Assembly: GCF_019219095.1 (NCBI RefSeq)
Contig: NZ_JAHUWH010000008.1
Coordinates: forward strand, 124,001 to 188,000
From: Acidovorax sp. sic0104
Lineage (GTDB): Bacteria; Pseudomonadota; Gammaproteobacteria; Burkholderiales; Burkholderiaceae_C
Direction of reading: 5' to 3'
DNA: 64,000 bases
Shown here: in pieces, positions 60,677-64,000 of the stretch
Position numbering within the stretch: the first letter of the stretch is position 1
How the letters are laid out: the number at the start of each line of letters is the position of its first letter
Notes under the pieces: generated by a model
Told to the model about the DNA's origin: nothing
The model's database searches: none
What the model saw: only the letters and a program-made list of their open reading frames with translations
Translations under genes and position numbers: made by a program

Positions 60677-60923
60677 GGTGCAGCAGCGCCCGCAGCCCGT
60701 GCCGACACATTTGCGCCAGCGCAAGACATGTCCATCCGGCACGTCCGGGAACTGCAGTATTTACCCTAGGTGATGCTCCTGTTTCAATAGCATTTCGCGC
60801 TTGATGCACAGGCGCCGCAGGCCTTTTTCGCTTGAAGACCATGTGGGGGGTGTGCTACGTAATATCCGCAATACCTCGGCAGACCCCCCTCGCTATCATG
60901 GCCCGTCATTTACAGGAGAGACC
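60677..60923. other. 247-bp intergenic region with inverted repeat and small repeat copy 10
   Basis: A perfect TTGCGC-CA-GCGCAA inverted repeat lies at 60711-60724. Copy 10 of the small repeat is about 60781-60838 (TTTCAATAGCATTTCGCGCT, then TGATGCACAGGCGCCGCAGG and CCTTTTTCGCTTGAAG). The leader of the Bug-type gene follows, with ACAGGAGAG before the ATG at 60924. Confidence 0.6.
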
Positions 60924-61913
60924 ATGAAAAAAATGCTGAAACTCGCGCTGATCGCTGCCGCCGCAGTCGCCACCTTTGGCGCCAGCGCCCAAGAGTTCCC
61001 GGTCAAGGACAAGACGATCACGATCGTGGTCCCCTACGCAGCCGGCGGCCCGACCGACCGCGTGGCGCGCGACCTGGCCGAAGCCATCCGCAAGCCCCTG
61101 GGCGGCATCAGCGTGGTGGTGGACAACTCCGCCGGCGCCGGCAGCACCATCGGCTCCGCCAAGGCCGCCCGTGCAGCCCCCGACGGCTACACCCTGCTGC
61201 TCAATCACGTGAGCATGGCCACCATGCCCACCATGTACCGCAAGCTGGCCTTCAACGTGGCCAACGACTTCGAGTACCTGGGCATCATCAACGATGTGCC
61301 CATGACACTCATCGCGCGCCCCACGATGCCCGCGAACAACTACAAGGAACTGGCCGCCTGGCTGCAGCAGAACAAGGGCAAGATCAACCTGGGCAACGCC
61401 GGCCAGGGCTCGGCCTCGCACCTGTGTGGCCTGATGTTCCAGAGCGCCGTGCAGGTCGACATGACTGCCGTGCCCTACAAGGGCACCGCCCCCGCCATCA
61501 CCGACCTGATCGGCGGCCAGATCGACCTGCTGTGCGACCAGACCACCAACACCACCTCGCAGATCGAGGGCAAGAAGGTCAAGGCCTACGCCGTGACCAC
61601 CACCAAGCGTCTGACCACGCCCGCCCTGAAGGACTTGCCCACGCTGGCCGAATCGGGTGTGAAGGACTTCAGCGTGACGATCTGGCACGGCCTGTATGCC
61701 CCCAAGGGCACGCCAGCACCGGTTCTGGCCAAGCTCAACGACGCCCTGAAGGTCGCACTGAAGGACCCCGAGTTCATCAAGAAGCAGGAAGGCCTGGGCG
61801 CCGTGGTCGCTACCGACAAGCGTATCGAACCCGCCGAACACAAGAAGTTCGTGCTGTCCGAAACCGAAAAGTTCGGTGTTGCGATCAAGGCCGCTGGCTC
61901 GTACGCCGACTGA
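60924..61913 (+). CDS. Bug/TctC-family tripartite tricarboxylate transporter binding protein
   Basis: A 329-residue periplasmic binding protein. The signal peptide is [20 protein letters not shown], cleavage after SAQ near residue 23. Bug-family features are [51 protein letters not shown] and [17 protein letters not shown], then [20 protein letters not shown]. The ligand is a carboxylic acid or related compound, not predictable here. No TctA/TctB membrane genes are present, as is common for the many Bug paralogues of Comamonadaceae. A clear terminator follows. Confidence 0.93.
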   Translation: MKKMLKLALIAAAAVATFGASAQEFPVKDKTITIVVPYAAGGPTDRVARDLAEAIRKPLGGISVVVDNSAGAGSTIGSAKAARAAPDGYTLLLNHVSMATMPTMYRKLAFNVANDFEYLGIINDVPMTLIARPTMPANNYKELAAWLQQNKGKINLGNAGQGSASHLCGLMFQSAVQVDMTAVPYKGTAPAITDLIGGQIDLLCDQTTNTTSQIEGKKVKAYAVTTTKRLTTPALKDLPTLAESGVKDFSVTIWHGLYAPKGTPAPVLAKLNDALKVALKDPEFIKKQEGLGAVVATDKRIEPAEHKKFVLSETEKFGVAIKAAGSYAD

Positions 61914-61967
61914 TCGCCCACCGGCCACCGCCAGCCCGCTGCATTGCGCTGCGGGCGGCTCGCCACC

Positions 61968-62000
61968 AGCCACCACGCCCCTGGCCTGGTGGCTTTTTTT
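61968..62000 (+). terminator. intrinsic terminator after the first Bug-type gene
   Basis: AGCCACCA (61968-61975) pairs with TGGTGGCT (61987-61994), and a run of seven T ends at 62000. It separates the two Bug-type genes into different transcripts. Confidence 0.88.
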
Positions 62001-62127
62001 CGTCCGTCCGCCATGGCGCGGCACGCCCGGCGCTTCGGGTAATCCATGTGCCGCCCCTGCGCGAGGCCGCGTAAAAAGAGGTTCAAAGCATCCGTTTGCC
62101 GCCCCCCTTCCTCACGAAAGCCCATCC

Positions 62128-63246
62128 ATGGCGCAGTTGCACAAAGCCCCTTTCCAACCCGCTCGCACCAGCGCGCAGATCCTGGCGCGCACCCAGGCGA
62201 GAAGCCGCCGCAAGGCCGTCGCATTGGCCTTCACATTGAGCGCACTGGGGGCGCTCGCCATCGCCGCCGCAGGCTCGCTGATCGCCCCGGGCACGGCACA
62301 TGCCCAGGCAGCGCCGGCCGCAGGCGGCTGGCCTACCAAGCCCGTGCGCATCGTGGTGCCGTTCGCGCCCGGAGGCACCACCGACATCCTGGCCCGCGCC
62401 ATGGCGCCCGAGCTGAGCCGCGCGTTCGGCCAGCAGTTCATCGTGGACAACCGCGCGGGCGCGGGCGGCAACGTGGGGGCCGAGATCGTGGCCAAGTCGC
62501 CGGGCGACGGCTACACGCTGCTCATGGGTACCGTGGGCACGCACGGCATCAACCGCGCCTTGTATGCCAAGCTTCCCTACGACCCCATCAAGGACTTCGT
62601 ACCCATCACCATGGTGGCCGCGGTGCCCAACGTGATGGTGATGAATGCCGAGAAGGCCAAGGCGCAAGGCATCGCCAATGTGCAGGACTTCATCCGCGTG
62701 GCCAAGGCCAGCCCCGGCAAGATGAACATGGCATCCAGCGGCAACGGCACCTCCATCCACCTCGCAGGCGAGCTGTTCAAGAGCATGACGGGCACGTTCA
62801 TGCTGCACCTGCCCTACCGGGGCTCGGGCCCGGCACTGCTGGACATGGTGGCGGGCAATGCGGACGTGATGTTCGACAACCTGCCGTCGTCCATGGCGCA
62901 GATCAAGGCCGGCAAGCTCACCGCCCTGGCCGTGACGAGCTCGGAGCGCTCCGGCGCCCTGCCCGATGTGCCCACTGTGGAACAGGCGGGCGGCCCCACG
63001 CTCAAGGGTTACGAGGCCAGCTCGTGGTTCGGCCTGCTGGCCCCGGCCGGAACACCACCGGACATCGTGAACCGCATTCAGCAGGAGGTGGCCAAATCGC
63101 TGGCCACGCCGGCCATGAAGGAGCGGCTGCTGGCCCAGGGCGCGATCCCCGGGGGCAACACCCCGGCGGATTTTGCCAAGCACATCGACAACGAGCACAA
63201 GAAGTGGGCCCAGGTGGTGAAGTCCTCGGGCGCCAAGGTGGATTGA
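62128..63246 (+). CDS. second Bug/TctC-family binding protein
   Basis: A 372-residue binding protein with a long N-terminal signal region: [20 protein letters not shown], cleavage after AHAQ near residue 58. The twin Arg may mean a Tat-type signal, but the motif is imperfect. Bug features are [60 protein letters not shown] and [20 protein letters not shown]. An ATG at 62128 follows a pyrimidine-rich leader without a strong ribosome-binding site. It is not closely similar to the preceding paralogue, so this is not a recent tandem duplication. Confidence 0.92.
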   Translation: MAQLHKAPFQPARTSAQILARTQARSRRKAVALAFTLSALGALAIAAAGSLIAPGTAHAQAAPAAGGWPTKPVRIVVPFAPGGTTDILARAMAPELSRAFGQQFIVDNRAGAGGNVGAEIVAKSPGDGYTLLMGTVGTHGINRALYAKLPYDPIKDFVPITMVAAVPNVMVMNAEKAKAQGIANVQDFIRVAKASPGKMNMASSGNGTSIHLAGELFKSMTGTFMLHLPYRGSGPALLDMVAGNADVMFDNLPSSMAQIKAGKLTALAVTSSERSGALPDVPTVEQAGGPTLKGYEASSWFGLLAPAGTPPDIVNRIQQEVAKSLATPAMKERLLAQGAIPGGNTPADFAKHIDNEHKKWAQVVKSSGAKVD

Positions 63247-63313
63247 GGGCCGCAAGCAGGCTGCCACCGCCAAAGCAACGTGCAACGGCCCGGCGCGTGC
63301 GTCTCGCGTCCAC

Positions 63314-63703
63314 TCAGCCCGCAGCGGCGTCAGGCAGCAGGCGCTTCTCGCCCGTGGCGAAGGATGCGCGCTGGATCCGCCCGTCCGCGACCTCGTACAC
63401 GCACAGCATCTCCAGCGTTCCCAGCCCCTCGGGGAAGTTGCGCGTGATCAACTCGTAGTCCACCACCACCCCCCCCACCACGGTGCGCGACAGCAGGCGC
63501 GCATGCAGGTCGGGCTCGGCAAAGCGGGCCAGAAAGCGCGGGCGCATCTCGGCATGGCCCTGCGCCAGGCGCTCGCCGTGCAGCACATGTTGTTGCGCAT
63601 CCTCGGCGTAGGTGGCAAGCAGGGCGTCGATGTCCTTGGCGTTGTAGGCATCGAGCTGAGCCTGAACGACGGCCAGCGGCGATGCATCACCCTCCTGGGC
63701 CAC
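63314..63703 (-). CDS. NTF2-like/SnoaL-like protein
   Basis: A 129-residue protein of the NTF2-like fold: VVQAQLDAYNAKDIDALLAT, YAEDAQQHVLHGERLAQGHA, FPEGLGTLEMLCVYEVADGR then IQRASFATGEK. Such proteins are small-molecule enzymes (isomerases, cyclases) or binding modules; the function is open. The start is GTG at 63703, 2 bp after the stop of the DUF1840 gene, so the two are probably cotranscribed. Confidence 0.85.
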   Translation of the reverse strand: MAQEGDASPLAVVQAQLDAYNAKDIDALLATYAEDAQQHVLHGERLAQGHAEMRPRFLARFAEPDLHARLLSRTVVGGVVVDYELITRNFPEGLGTLEMLCVYEVADGRIQRASFATGEKRLLPDAAAG

Positions 63704-63705
63704 GG

Positions 63706-64000
63706 TTAGACGCCCCAGACGACATCGACGTTCTCCGCCGCACTGCGACGCAGCATGTCGATGAAGGGCGCCACCCGCTGGCGCAGGCGCACGGCATCCT
63801 GGCGGTCGTCGGCAGCGGTGTCGTCCTCTTCGGCGTCTGCTGCCGATGCGGGCAGCGCTTCTTCGGCCGCCACGGCAGCTTCCAGTGCGGCAATGGCGGC
63901 CGGAATCTGCGCTGCCGTCACGATGCCGCTGGCACCGGGCGTCTTGCCCATGAGGGTCACGACCTGACGGCCCTGGGGCTCCAGCATGATCAGATCAGCG
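63706..64000 (-). CDS. DUF1840 family protein (5' end beyond the window)
   Basis: The frame runs from the right edge to a TAA at 63706-63708. The visible part begins ADLIMLEPQGRQVVTLMGKT, which matches the second block of DUF1840 proteins, so the true start lies about ten codons beyond the edge; the internal Met is not the start. An Ala/Glu/Asp-rich middle and a C-terminal APFIDMLRRSAAENVDVVWGV, typical of the family, follow. The function is unknown. Confidence 0.82.
   Translation of the reverse strand, partial: ADLIMLEPQGRQVVTLMGKTPGASGIVTAAQIPAAIAALEAAVAAEEALPASAADAEEDDTAADDRQDAVRLRQRVAPFIDMLRRSAAENVDVVWGV

Noticed and set aside
60924-63246. Possible tandem duplication of Bug-type genes
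   Set aside because: The two proteins share only family-level motifs and have different signal regions, with a terminator between them, so recent duplication is not supported.

Overview
This is GC-rich chromosomal DNA from a beta-proteobacterium, most likely a member of the Comamonadaceae close to Acidovorax. The evidence is the gene repertoire (several LivFGHMK and Bug/TctC binding proteins, GspA/GspB, NodIJ-type ABC exporter, PurT, OhrR/Ohr) and several families of short dispersed intergenic repeats of the kind common in Acidovorax-like genomes. I see no rRNA, tRNA, transposase, phage gene or CRISPR array. Most of the window is ordinary core and accessory chromosome.

Layout. 0-3.4 kb: the end of an unidentified gene, a GcvA-like LysR regulator, a GNAT acetyltransferase and a GlcD-type FAD oxidase. 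3.4-5.6 kb: a non-coding block made of one inverted and three direct copies of a ~470 bp repeat plus short palindromic repeats. 5.6-13.4 kb: a GlcG/HbpS-like protein, an ankyrin protein, DbpA helicase, a PAS-GGDEF-EAL protein, AMP nucleosidase and a membrane diguanylate cyclase. 13.5-23.4 kb: a PaiB-like protein, an AraC regulator, a NodI-type ATPase, PurT, a DUF3455 lipoprotein, an ECF sigma/anti-sigma pair, cyanase, the NodJ-type permease and two PNPOx-like flavin-fold genes. 23.4-29.3 kb: hemerythrin, GMC oxidoreductase, two beta-oxidation-type enzymes and the ohrR-ohr-DUF1304 peroxide unit. 29.5-34.4 kb: a phosphoesterase next to a kinase-USP fusion, DUF2855, and an SrkA kinase whose coding sequence contains a copy of a dispersed repeat. 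34.5-44.2 kb: HtpG with a clear heat-shock promoter, a DHH phosphoesterase, a lipase-like hydrolase, an RluF-like pseudouridine synthase, and a translationally coupled operon of lipoprotein, cupredoxin and c-di-GMP phosphodiesterase. 44.6-47.1 kb: an MCP and a Crp-family regulator. 47.3-60.7 kb: an orphan LivK-like binding protein, GspB/GspA, and an acyl-CoA ligase-LivG-LivH-LivM-LivK-LivF-PaaK-like cluster. 60.9-64 kb: two Bug-type binding proteins, an NTF2-like protein and a DUF1840 protein running off the edge.

How the parts may work together. The strongest new link is a nearly identical 20-bp inverted repeat (TTGTC-N8-GACAA core). One copy lies between the Crp-family regulator and the divergent orphan binding protein, and the other lies 4.4 kb away in front of the acyl-CoA ligase/liv operon. 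It suggests one regulator controls both, and that the orphan binding protein feeds the same LivHMGF permease. Within that operon, ~90-170 bp hairpin repeats sit directly behind livM, the binding-protein gene and livF. A second, smaller hairpin repeat has at least ten copies here. It mostly occupies 3' gene ends as a terminator, reaches into the 3' end of dbpA, and lies in frame inside srkA.
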